A stretch of DNA of 64,000 nucleotides from Pelagicoccus enzymogenes (GTDB lineage: Bacteria; Verrucomicrobiota; Verrucomicrobiia; Opitutales; Opitutaceae). The stretch is from assembly GCF_014803405.1 (NCBI RefSeq), contig NZ_JACYFG010000006.1, forward strand, positions 131,501 to 195,500. The letters run 5' to 3'. This document shows positions 44,698-54,500 of this stretch, in pieces. Both the position numbers and the translations under genes were made by a program. The notes below the pieces were generated by a model. That model saw nothing but the letters and a program-made list of their open reading frames with translations. It made no database searches and was not told where the DNA came from. Positions within the stretch are counted from its first letter, which is position 1; each line of letters begins with the position of its first letter.

Positions 44698-47577
44698 CTA
44701 GACCGCCCTCTGAGAGGCAGTAAGACAACCTCTCGCAGGGGCCGTTTCGGCACCCTGGCTTTGGCTAAGCAAAACCTTGGATCGATCCCAGGAAATCGTA
44801 ATCCCTGCTGGAGCACTAACGACTGCTTCGATCAGGCCCTCTTCGTTTCGCTTCCAATCCACTTCGATGAGCTGCTTGGTACCAGGAATTGGATACGCAC
44901 CCTTGGCCCAATCGAGCTCTGACTGGATATCGATTTTAACGTGGCTAAAGTCAGGGGCTGCCGGAAAGCTCACACCCAAGGCATTCTTCGAAAGAAAACA
45001 CAACGGGTTGGCAGACCAAGCATGGCAATGACTCGCAGTCGTGCGAAAAAACTCAAAGGTCGTCACTGCTCCACTCGCCAGCATCCAGCCCCAACCTTCG
45101 CGCATGAGAGACTCAGCCAACTTCGTGAGACCGAGCTCATACAGGCCTTGAAAGATGAAGAAAGAATACGCGGGGCTAAAGTAAGCTCCTGCATCCGGAG
45201 AGTATCCATTCAGAAAAACATTCTTAAACTCAGTCTCAAGCCACCTTCGAATCGAGCGTTTCTGCAAAGGGGTCGCAACCTCTGCAAGAACTGCGAGGAT
45301 ACTCGCATGGAAGGATTGGGTGCGACCTTCAATATTGTCGTTAAAACAACCTTTCTGCTCGTTCCAGAGCAGCTTCCTGGCGTTTTCAGCGATCATAGCA
45401 CGCCGCGTTTCAAATGCTTCAGCCTGTACGGATTCTCCAAGTAAGCGGGCTATTTTAGCCGCGCTACCGAGCATCTGTAGATAAGGGAAAGTCAAATTCG
45501 CATTCGGTCCCGTCTTATCCATCAACGCATCCGAGACACCGTTGTCCCCGTGCAGACCTCCGTAATGTGCCTTGATTCCCTTCAACTTAGGCCAGTCAGC
45601 ATCCAGCAATCCGTCCTCACGCTCGTCAGAAAGATTGTTGAACCAGTCGATGCTACCAAGCATGGCAGGCCAGTCCGTTCGTAATCTATCGACATCTCCT
45701 GTATTCAGATAGTACTGCCAATAGCCCTCGATCGCTTCTATGGCAAAGTCGGAAATCGTGTAGTCGCCCTTGTTGGGATAGACCGCTCTAAACTTCCCGG
45801 TTTCATCAGGGGACTGACCGAACAATTCCATACATCGCCCCATTAACATCGTGTCTCCGTAGGCGGCTAAGGTATTGTGGTATTGAATGATTGTATCGCG
45901 GAGGTACATACCGCGCTCTCGACCCGAACAGTCGACGAACACATCCTCCATGTTCGCATGCTGAGTGCGCTCGCACATCACCCACACTTCGTTTAACAGC
46001 GAATCCGAACACTCGAAACGCCCCAACTTGTCGACTGGGTAACGGCAGGACAGGAAAACCAACGAGTCTAACCTGACATCCGCAGCTGCTCCCCTGACCG
46101 TGATCCTCATGTAACGAGTCCCTCTCGGCTGACTCGTCATGTATTCAACCTTGTCCTCGGCTGCGAGGATACGATCGCCCGCTTGGTAAACAATAGTATG
46201 CTCAAGGTGGCTGCTATCCGCGCTCAAGTGCTCGCCATAAGCGAGGTCGACTGTCGCTCCCGCAACACCAGACAGAGCGACTCGTGGCAAGACAAGTTGC
46301 ATGCAATCAAACTCTAGGAACAGAGAGAACCCCACAGGGTAGTCTGATATTTTGAATACATGAGATTCGAGTTCGTCGGCACCTACTTCTTCAAAAGGCG
46401 GAGCATACAAGTCCCACATGGAGCGCCGGGCAGGATTTGAATCCATCTCCTCTGCATAAACTTCTATCCAGCCGCCATCTACATCGAAGCTATCATCCCA
46501 GGGAATTGGGACCTTGCCCTCAAAAGGTTCATCCCTGAAAGTGGATCCCAGAATCGGGGTACGCAACCAAGCCAAATCATCGTCGTATTTCCTATTTGGA
46601 GACAGCTTCAGATCTGCGGAGCGAGGTAGAGCCATCATGAAGCTATGACAGTCATCGATAAAGGTTTCGACGGCGAAGAATGAGTTCCAACCTTCTTTTA
46701 GACTCAAGCAAACGTTCTTTCGCAGTCCATCAACTCCGATCCCGATATCGCAAAGTTCTCCGTTCAAATAGTAGCTCCCCCAAAAAAGCCCTGCTACCAC
46801 ATTTTGATTCTTGGACGAGTGTATCCACGTCGCCACTCCAAGAGCCATATTATCTCTTCCCTCGAAGATGTGCTCTTCCCCGTGAAAATGGGGGCCGGCC
46901 ACCGAAAACCCGTGCACGATTTCTTGATCAGACAAAGGATTCACAGGACGCGAAACTCGGAAAGGAACCTCTCCGAGATCCATAAACGGAATAGTGCGCT
47001 GTTTCAACGGACCCCATCCATCCTGCTTTTGCAGCTCCATTACTGGGCTCCAATCGCTGTCGTCAAAGTTTGGAGTTTCCCAGCCCGACAAGGCTTGGCT
47101 CTGATCAAAAATATCGATCGCATCGAGGGCAAAGCTCATCTTCAAAGCTTCAGCGTAAAACGCATCACACTTACGAACCTTCCACGACGAGTCCTGAGAC
47201 GTGGAAAAGTCTACCGCTTCTCCGTTTCCATCGCTAAGCTGACCCCATGCGATAAAACCACCTCGTACGGAGTTATCTTTGAAGGTTTTGCACCCGAAAG
47301 ACTTGACCAAAACGGCAACGACGTTTCGTCCCTTTTTGAGTTTCGATGCGATATCCACCTCGTCGAAGAGAGGGTGGCGTATATCGAAGCGGGCCGGTCC
47401 GAACTGAACAAACTCGCCATTGACGAAAAGCTGGTAGGCGGTGTCCGCAAAGAGACAGAGCCCAAAATGGGATGGTACCTCGGAAAGTTCAAAGCACCTC
47501 CGAAAATGGGCGAAACGATTTCTCCCCTCTCCGTGGGAGTTGTACCAAACAAATTTCGATGGAGGGGGTTTAATCAT
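44698..47577 (-). CDS. GH78-type alpha-L-rhamnosidase-like protein, cytoplasmic
   Basis: 959 aa from ATG at 47575-47577; a start 58 codons earlier would cross the operator-like site and lacks similarity to the relative at 22979-25711. N-terminal LFADTAYQLFVNGEFVQFGPARF parallels that relative. The catalytic (alpha/alpha)6 barrel begins near 520, with DCSGRERGMYLRDT at 549-562, i.e. the GH78 motif with Ser-Gly in place of Pro-Trp, and later ASHCHAWSANPLCFLSKNALG near the end. No signal peptide. It may act on a different rhamnoside or another sugar. It is divergent from the LacI gene. Confidence 0.78.
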   Translation of the reverse strand: MIKPPPSKFVWYNSHGEGRNRFAHFRRCFELSEVPSHFGLCLFADTAYQLFVNGEFVQFGPARFDIRHPLFDEVDIASKLKKGRNVVAVLVKSFGCKTFKDNSVRGGFIAWGQLSDGNGEAVDFSTSQDSSWKVRKCDAFYAEALKMSFALDAIDIFDQSQALSGWETPNFDDSDWSPVMELQKQDGWGPLKQRTIPFMDLGEVPFRVSRPVNPLSDQEIVHGFSVAGPHFHGEEHIFEGRDNMALGVATWIHSSKNQNVVAGLFWGSYYLNGELCDIGIGVDGLRKNVCLSLKEGWNSFFAVETFIDDCHSFMMALPRSADLKLSPNRKYDDDLAWLRTPILGSTFRDEPFEGKVPIPWDDSFDVDGGWIEVYAEEMDSNPARRSMWDLYAPPFEEVGADELESHVFKISDYPVGFSLFLEFDCMQLVLPRVALSGVAGATVDLAYGEHLSADSSHLEHTIVYQAGDRILAAEDKVEYMTSQPRGTRYMRITVRGAAADVRLDSLVFLSCRYPVDKLGRFECSDSLLNEVWVMCERTQHANMEDVFVDCSGRERGMYLRDTIIQYHNTLAAYGDTMLMGRCMELFGQSPDETGKFRAVYPNKGDYTISDFAIEAIEGYWQYYLNTGDVDRLRTDWPAMLGSIDWFNNLSDEREDGLLDADWPKLKGIKAHYGGLHGDNGVSDALMDKTGPNANLTFPYLQMLGSAAKIARLLGESVQAEAFETRRAMIAENARKLLWNEQKGCFNDNIEGRTQSFHASILAVLAEVATPLQKRSIRRWLETEFKNVFLNGYSPDAGAYFSPAYSFFIFQGLYELGLTKLAESLMREGWGWMLASGAVTTFEFFRTTASHCHAWSANPLCFLSKNALGVSFPAAPDFSHVKIDIQSELDWAKGAYPIPGTKQLIEVDWKRNEEGLIEAVVSAPAGITISWDRSKVLLSQSQGAETAPARGCLTASQRAV

Positions 47578-47695
47578 GCAAAAATGGGTAGTAAAACGAG
47601 GGTTTTCGCGTGCTCGTTCGCACGTCCGCCGTCGAAACAGCTTCTCTAAAAAAAGACGATGCCCACTCGATTCAACCGAACGAAAACTTAAAAAA

Positions 47696-47707
47696 TTAAT
47701 TCGTTTA
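47696..47707. promoter_or_regulatory. Shared LacI-like operator, perfect match, LacI/GH78 divergent region
   Basis: TTAATTCGTTTA (perfect to TWAATYCGTTWA). It is 119 bp upstream of the GH78-like start and 97 bp upstream of the LacI start, the usual place for autoregulation. Confidence 0.62.
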
Positions 47708-47803
47708 CTTCCGAAATCGCTTGGTAAAAAAGCGAATCCCTTCATCCTCACTTACATACCCTGAGCCCTCGAAAAATTGGAGGCTCCTTATCGATTTAAG
47801 TCC

Positions 47804-48826
47804 ATGGAAAGACCCTCTCAGAAGCTGATCGCCAAAACTCTCGGGATTTCGACCGCAGCCGTGTCACTCGCCCTCAGAGACACGGGAACTATCTCCAAAG
47901 AGCTTTCCGAAAAAGTGAAGGAAACAGCCCGCGCCTTGGGCTATCGCCCTAATCCGATGCTCTCATCGCTCGCTTCCAAGCGTTTCCGAGAATCGGATAC
48001 GCCGCTGAGCATCCCTCTCGTACTCCTCGACTTCGTGGAAAAAGATTCATCGTATCGAAGGGAACTGAAAACGAGAGCCGAAGAGCTCGGCTACACCCTA
48101 AGTCCGATCGAGGCAAAGAGCCTCGAGAAGTACGCCAACCCATCGCTCACACTCTATAATAGGGGTGTTCAAGGCATAATCCTGTTGGGCCCCATACCGC
48201 AAGGCTCCTTCCGCGAGGATTTTAACTGGGACGACTTCTCCGTTGTTCAATGCGGACGCTTCCTCGAGCCACTACCATTCGATACGGTTAGGCCCAACAT
48301 TTTCCAGGCGATGAAGCTCATCTTCACAAAAGTCTTGGAGCGTGGATACCGGCGTATCGGTTTCGCCCTCGGGCGACATGATCCGCTGTTAGAGGATGAT
48401 GAATCACGTATCTCCGCAGCTCTCGGCTTACGAGAAGTTTACTGCGAAGCCAAAGACCACATTCCACCCTATTTCGGATCCTTCACCGACACCAATGCAC
48501 TCGTCAAATGGGCAAAGGACAACAAACCCGACTGCATCATCGGCTTTCACATCGGCCAATGCGCAACCCTTGTGGAAGCAGGTATAAAGGTACCCGAAGA
48601 TACCGCCTTCGCCTGCTTGCACCTTAACGGAGCCCCTTACTTAGGAGACGCCCGAAACCTTAGAATTGCTGGCATGGAGCAGCAGCTCCAAGAAATAGCT
48701 TACCAAAGCGTAAACTTGATGGACCAGAGCATTCGCCACCACGTCCGCGGAAAACCAGCTCTTCCCCGCCAAGTACTCGTTCCCTCTTATTGGGTCGACG
48801 GCGACTCGCTGCCAGATCGGTCCTAG
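47804..48826 (+). CDS. LacI-family transcription regulator
   Basis: 340 aa from ATG at 47804 (a TTG at 47777 is less likely). The helix-turn-helix is at about 8-27 (IAKTLGISTAAVSLALRD), followed by the hinge region ALGYRPNPMLSSLASKRF, and a periplasmic-binding-protein-like sugar domain with YRRIGFALGRHDPLL and DCIIGFHIGQ. It is the only LacI gene in the window and is divergent from a GH78-type gene. I infer that it binds the 12-bp motif TWAACGRATTWA found upstream of eight or more genes here, and that a sugar product relieves repression. Confidence 0.88.
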   Translation: MERPSQKLIAKTLGISTAAVSLALRDTGTISKELSEKVKETARALGYRPNPMLSSLASKRFRESDTPLSIPLVLLDFVEKDSSYRRELKTRAEELGYTLSPIEAKSLEKYANPSLTLYNRGVQGIILLGPIPQGSFREDFNWDDFSVVQCGRFLEPLPFDTVRPNIFQAMKLIFTKVLERGYRRIGFALGRHDPLLEDDESRISAALGLREVYCEAKDHIPPYFGSFTDTNALVKWAKDNKPDCIIGFHIGQCATLVEAGIKVPEDTAFACLHLNGAPYLGDARNLRIAGMEQQLQEIAYQSVNLMDQSIRHHVRGKPALPRQVLVPSYWVDGDSLPDRS

Positions 48827-48841
48827 TATCCATTTTCTAAC

Positions 48842-48860
48842 GACCCTCTCAATGGGGGTC
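48842..48860. terminator. Small hairpin between convergent genes
   Basis: GACCC (48842-48846) pairs with GGGTC (48856-48860) around 9 nt, 15 bp after the LacI stop. Short stem and no T tract; weak. Confidence 0.3.
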
Positions 48861-48869
48861 TAAAGCGAC

Positions 48870-51554
48870 TCATTCGACCTCAACCCTGCGACGCACGAAG
48901 GCAGTATCGACGTCGTGGCTTAGCTGAACGACCAGGTTGCGTGTTTCGACTGAGCCATCCGCCTCTAAGTCTACTCGATCATCAGAGGACTCTTCAGTCA
49001 CCGCGACACGCGTCCAAACTTTAAGGTTTTCAGAGTATTCAAAACTGTCGTCCACACCGACCATGACCGCATTGCGGCGGAAAGATATGGTCAAAGCTCG
49101 TTCGCCATCTATCTCCTTCAATAAAGCGTCGCTCCAACTTGTTCGGTCATGTCGCAACGGATCCCCCGCACTCGCAAACTCCATCAGATTCGGAGCTCCA
49201 TCGCCATCCGGATCCGCCGACACCAAAGCATCAGCAGATTCCGTCTCCCAAGGAAACCGAGACTTCCAAAGCTCATAGCTCAACCCACTCGCGCCTTCTA
49301 GAACAACATACAGCGTGCCCTCCGGAAAATCGAATGATACGACACCCTCTTCAACTTGCAGAGACACTTCCGCGATCGGCATCCCATTCGCATCCAAAGC
49401 GTGAGCAGATTGTATCCCAAGATTCTTAATCCGAACCTTCAGACCCGCCGTCTCCAATCTCCAAGGAGCTTCGCCGTAGCTTAAGATTTTTCGTGCCTGT
49501 ACTAGTTCGCCGGATACCTCTACCGTCGCCTCTTCATCCTCCCAGCCTGTGGGACGAGCTCGCGTGCCAACCTGTACAAGTAATTTTCCCGAGGCAACAA
49601 TCGGATAACCATCCAGACTCACTACGGTAGCGGAAACGGATGGTCCCGTACTCTCAAAAGTAACCGAACTCAATTCTTGGACTGTAGGCCGGTACGAGAT
49701 CATCGATTGCACCTGAGGTGCATCGAGTCTGAACAAATTCTCGTCCGTATCCAAAATGATCTGACCAGTTTCGCTCGTCACTCTTTCACCGGCTTCAGTT
49801 CGCTCAATGTAAGAGTCCAAATCTTCCATAACCACATTTTCGCTCTCACTCCCTCCAAAAGCTATCGTCACAGGGCCGACCAAGAATGCGAGCGGGTCGA
49901 CGCCACCCGCCATTGTTGAATCGGGAGCTTGATCGCCACTATCGCGATTTGGGTCGAAACTGGCGCTCTCTGCGATGATAGGCGACTTCCTTTGCCAAAG
50001 CGCACCAAGTGAACGCTGCTCCTGCACTACCGGCTTCCCTCGTCGAATATAGCCTTTGCGAAACGCTAGAGCCGCCGCGGGCCACTGCCCTGCCATGTCT
50101 GGGGTTTGGCACAACCATTTACCCTGAGATGCATTGTAGCCATTCGCGGAGCGGGGCGGAGTAAAGCCCTCCGTTTGGGCCACAAACCAAAAGTAAGCGT
50201 CAAATCCTGTGAGTGAGGAATAGGCGGACAACAGCATGGAACTCTCGAAACCCGTATCTGTCGGCATAACCCAAGTGCTCTCCGTCACCATCATGGGCTT
50301 GCCCTCCACTTGCTTAACACTGATGGGAAACGACCTCGCTGCGTCCTTTAGCATAGAGGGGTTCGTATAAAAATCTCCGTTTTCGATCGCCCAGCCGTTG
50401 TTGTCGCCCTTGTGCAAGCCGCCAAAGTAACGGTTCACAGCGATCACATCGCCACTGGTCTGGCTATAACGCTCGCTATCTTCCATCAAAATAACATCAG
50501 CTGTCTTCCAATTCCCTGGGTTGACCAAGACAGGACAATTCAAGTCCTCCTTTACGAAGCGTGCGATCTCCGCGTTGAAATCATACATCGTCTCAACCCA
50601 GAACTGCATTTGGTCGTCCAGGCGCGCAGTCGTACCGTGAGCCGCTTTTCCATCTCCAGTGAGATCCCAAATATTGACTATCCCTAGAACGCCATTTCCG
50701 ATGTCGTCATTTCCTGAATACGCCGTTCCCCACGCATCAAAAGCCGCATCAATGGACTGATATTTGTCCAAAGCCCAAGCGTGAAACAGTTCGCCCAGTC
50801 TCCTTTTAGGCCCGGCTCTCAGGTTATTTATAGTCCAAAAGAGCAAGCTGTCCTCGTTCTGAATTTGAAACATGGCAAGGGCGGGTTCCTCAGCCAAGGT
50901 TTTGCCATCCAAATGTTCGCTGGGGGTAGTGAATAGCTTACGAAGCCATTCCTTGTACGCCTCTTGAATCTTTGTATCGAAAAAGAGGAGACCGTGATGC
51001 CCACCCTCCCAATCAGTACCCCATCGGCTATCATCACTCTCCATCGTGTTCGCCCAATAGGGAGAGACAATGGTGTAGACGCCGGCCTGCTTCATGGAAC
51101 CAACCGAGCGAAAAATCCAATCCAGCTCGCTTTCGTTCGCGTCGTTTAGCTCTTGGCTGTCAGCGTGAGGATTGATGTGGCTGTGCAAGCGGATTAGGTT
51201 GACTCCGCGCTTGGCTAGCCAACGGGCATGACGATCTAAATCGGGAGCATTCTCCCATCCGGGTCGTGGGCGAGGCTGATAGGGGATGTTTCGCGCGACG
51301 GCAGTATTGACCGCCCAAAAGCGAAGCGGCTCGCCATCTCCTCTAACAAAATCCCCCTTTTCGTCAGTGCCCACCCAACCATTTTGTCCCGCTAAATCCT
51401 CGTTGAGATAGCGCAGGTCGAAAAGTGCAGATGGATCGAAATCGTCCGGCTCCGGATCGAAGGCCCATGTGTCTTGAGAAAAAGCTGAGCTTACAAGTTG
51501 AGAAGCCACAAGACCTGCAGCCAACAGTTTCCATCTAGTAATTTTTGTATTCAA
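48870..51554 (-). CDS. Secreted clan GH-A-like glycoside hydrolase
   Basis: 894 aa. Signal peptide about 1-26. A TIM-barrel catalytic domain (about 50-520) has HARWLAKRGVNLIRLHSHIN, acid/base candidate Glu234 in FQIQNEDSLLFW and nucleophile candidate Glu425 in MMVTESTW, as in retaining clan GH-A enzymes. A beta-rich C-terminal part (about 560-780) follows, then the Verrucomicrobia-type tail DPDGDGAPNLMEFASAGDP (about 800-820). CAZy family not certain. It begins 20 bp after the stop of the haloperoxidase-fusion gene, so it is likely in one unit with that gene and the upstream TonB receptor. Confidence 0.8.
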   Translation of the reverse strand: MNTKITRWKLLAAGLVASQLVSSAFSQDTWAFDPEPDDFDPSALFDLRYLNEDLAGQNGWVGTDEKGDFVRGDGEPLRFWAVNTAVARNIPYQPRPRPGWENAPDLDRHARWLAKRGVNLIRLHSHINPHADSQELNDANESELDWIFRSVGSMKQAGVYTIVSPYWANTMESDDSRWGTDWEGGHHGLLFFDTKIQEAYKEWLRKLFTTPSEHLDGKTLAEEPALAMFQIQNEDSLLFWTINNLRAGPKRRLGELFHAWALDKYQSIDAAFDAWGTAYSGNDDIGNGVLGIVNIWDLTGDGKAAHGTTARLDDQMQFWVETMYDFNAEIARFVKEDLNCPVLVNPGNWKTADVILMEDSERYSQTSGDVIAVNRYFGGLHKGDNNGWAIENGDFYTNPSMLKDAARSFPISVKQVEGKPMMVTESTWVMPTDTGFESSMLLSAYSSLTGFDAYFWFVAQTEGFTPPRSANGYNASQGKWLCQTPDMAGQWPAAALAFRKGYIRRGKPVVQEQRSLGALWQRKSPIIAESASFDPNRDSGDQAPDSTMAGGVDPLAFLVGPVTIAFGGSESENVVMEDLDSYIERTEAGERVTSETGQIILDTDENLFRLDAPQVQSMISYRPTVQELSSVTFESTGPSVSATVVSLDGYPIVASGKLLVQVGTRARPTGWEDEEATVEVSGELVQARKILSYGEAPWRLETAGLKVRIKNLGIQSAHALDANGMPIAEVSLQVEEGVVSFDFPEGTLYVVLEGASGLSYELWKSRFPWETESADALVSADPDGDGAPNLMEFASAGDPLRHDRTSWSDALLKEIDGERALTISFRRNAVMVGVDDSFEYSENLKVWTRVAVTEESSDDRVDLEADGSVETRNLVVQLSHDVDTAFVRRRVEVE

Positions 51555-51574
51555 TTTTTATCTACGTTCGTATT

Positions 51575-54500
51575 TTAGTCTGCATCTCGAACCAAGGCAC
51601 GCAGGAAACGCCGTCCTTCCGGCAACACTCCTGTTTTGGCTGAGATAGAAATTCGTACTAGCTGATCTCCTATCTTTTCACGCTCCAGAATGCACTCATC
51701 TAGGCCTAGCACAGTCCAGTCCACGAGGTCTTGGGAAACACACAGCCGCAGCTCAGGCTCCAGCAACGCGTCGCTCATTAGAAAGGAAAGCCCCTCCACC
51801 TTGCCATCGGTTGTCCTGAGCACCTTCACATCGTTCGCGCCTGAGGAGGTCGCCAAAGGATCTGCTCCAAAATAGAGGGCCGCAGCCGACTCGATCGGAT
51901 CATCCAACAGGTCAGCTGTATCCACAGGACCATTCGGTTCTCCCACCCTGGCATTAGCCCAAAGTTCTGCGGCTTCACTCCAATCAACAGTGGCCGCCGT
52001 CCCGTCGAAATATCCTTTTGCTTTTGCGTAAGCGGACTTCCCAATATTCGAGCCCATCACTCGTCCACGCAAGTCATCCGGCCAGACGTGAATGCCTCCG
52101 TAAAGTCGCGAGATACCCGCTTCATCAGCAGCATCGAAGTAAGTCGCCCACGTTAAAGTGACGTCTTCAGTCGGACCGCGCTCAAACTCCAAAAACTCGT
52201 TCGCTCCAGCAGTAAACGAACTGATCCCTCCCGGGAAGTAAGCGGACCCCGTTATCGCCGTAATCACTTCCGCCGCTGCTCGACTGAAAGTGCTATGCCC
52301 AGAAGTGTAGGCCCCAAAAGGAGGCGTCACAAAAGTATCTCTCTGATAAGGCATCCACTCCACTGCAAGTATCCAACCGACTCCACCATAGTCCAAATTA
52401 GAATTATCGGGAATACCTTTCCAGCTGCGTATTGCGATTTCTCCTACATAATCTGCGAGATGTGAATGCCGCTGACCAGGAGCTGAGGTCTCATCAGTTA
52501 TGACTTCCACCAAGTTCTCCTTTAGAGGCAATCCTTCCGGCGAATAAGAGGGACCATCGGGGTCCGAACTTTGCCCTCGGCCACCCATGTACCGAATCAT
52601 GGTGATAGGCCTCACATAATTGTATTTCCGCTTTGCATCCCAACAAGCGATCGCGGCATCAGACACGGCTGCATCCAAGGCAAAGTACAATTTCACATCC
52701 CATTCCAGCTCATCCACGATCTCGCCTTCCCCTTCGAAGCGCCGCTCGAAAAGCGGGTGGTCCGTTACGTGATTCGCGACCGAATTCCAATGCCCGGGGG
52801 GCGTTTCTGAATCCGGGCCATCCGCCCAAAACTCCGCCAAGATGCGACCGTAGTCCGCCCGAAGCACCAGGTTCGGTTCGTATGCCTCGCCAGTTTCGGG
52901 ATTGATTGCGTAACCTATTCCATCGTTGGTTCCGAGCGTGTTGTTGTGTCGCGCTCCTGGCGAAACATCGATTTCCACGGCATCAGACGGATCCAGCCAG
53001 CTGCTAAACTCTATCAACTCGAGAGCTGCATCTTTGTAATCCTGATCTCCTTCGCCTCCCAAGTACGGCGGTGGCCCCGGGTCGCTATAAACATCTTGGT
53101 GCGTTGGGCGCTCGAGAGCAAAAGGCCGCACTTCTCCCCAATTTGCCCCAAGAAATTCCTGTGTTGATTTTCCCACTACAATTCCATTTTGCAGGATGAG
53201 GTAGTCGAAGGACAGCGGCTGCCACTGGTTGGGATCTTTAACCTCAGTTCCTGGCAAAGTGAAAATGAGCGGGTCATTCACCGGCTCGTATCCAGTTTGG
53301 TCGACGTAGCTGTAAAGCTCATTACCTCCATCCGTCCAAGTGTAGGCAAGCAAACGCGCCGCAATTCGATTTCCCACCGCTGCCGGCGAATCCCCAACTA
53401 CACTTTTGTCATCAGGATCATACCCGAGTAATGCCATGCGGTCCCGTAAAGCTGGCAAAGTGACTTCCGCGCTCGGAGAGAGGCGGAAGCGGCTGCGCAA
53501 AAGGCGATACGCAGCGTAGCTGATCGCTTCGGACCGTGCCTGCAGGATATCGGCTGGTACGGGAGGAGATTCCACTGACAGGTATGGTACAGAAATTCCC
53601 TCGAAATCGTAAGCAACCCAAGCATCCCACATCACGCAGGCCAAACCAAAAAGGTTGCGCGAATGAACAGTGGGAGCCGGGTAATCGAGCCGAATCGCAT
53701 TCAGCAGCTCCTCCATCCATTGACGCGCGACTGACTTGTCCAAGTGCAGCGAATACACACCCACTCGAGCATGCTCGCTGTAAGCCACGCCTGCTGCGTT
53801 CGTCGCTGTGGCGTAATATTTTCCAGCATCTCCATGCTGGACGTCTTCTAGCAAAAGAGTTTCCCCGACTGCTCCGAGCAATGGCTGGCCATTGCGGTAC
53901 CAGCGGACCAAAGGCAATGGATCACCTTCCACTTCCACTTCGAGGAGCAAGTCGTCGCCCGGACGAAGGCTTTGCTTTTCCGGTTCGCGGGTAAAACGAG
54001 GCGGAGTAAAGTCGGAGCTACCTCCCTGGCTCTCGACGACATTGAAAATACGTCTGGTCGGTATGTCGTAGTATTCTTCCTCAACTCCACTTGGCCAACG
54101 TATCCGAATTTCTGCGACGGAATCTAGACCCGATCCGAGACCGAAGTGCAGCAGTGGCTGCTTTTGAGCTAAATAAGTATTGCCGGGGTTGAATTCCTGG
54201 GTCTGAAACGGACCGTTGGCAGTCGAGCGAACGCTGACCAAAGTTCCAAATGCGGCACGGTTAGAGTCAGTGCCTTGCAAGGCGACATCAAGCCAAGCGT
54301 TTTCTGCCGTACGATCATTACGCAGTAGTACAGGAGACGAGTTCTGGTGCATGACCAAGATGTCTAAGTCGCCGTCGTTGTCGTAGTCGAAAGTGACCAG
54401 TCCGGCCCCGTCAGCCACATGATTCACCATTTCCGAATCGGACACCTTGGAGAATCGGTTGCCGCCTTCGTTTCGCCAGAGGATCATGGGAGCCAAAACC

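Noticed and set aside
47777-47803. TTG start for the LacI gene
   Set aside because: The ATG at 47804 gives the normal LacI N-terminus; the TTG overlaps a GGAGG and adds nine unneeded residues.
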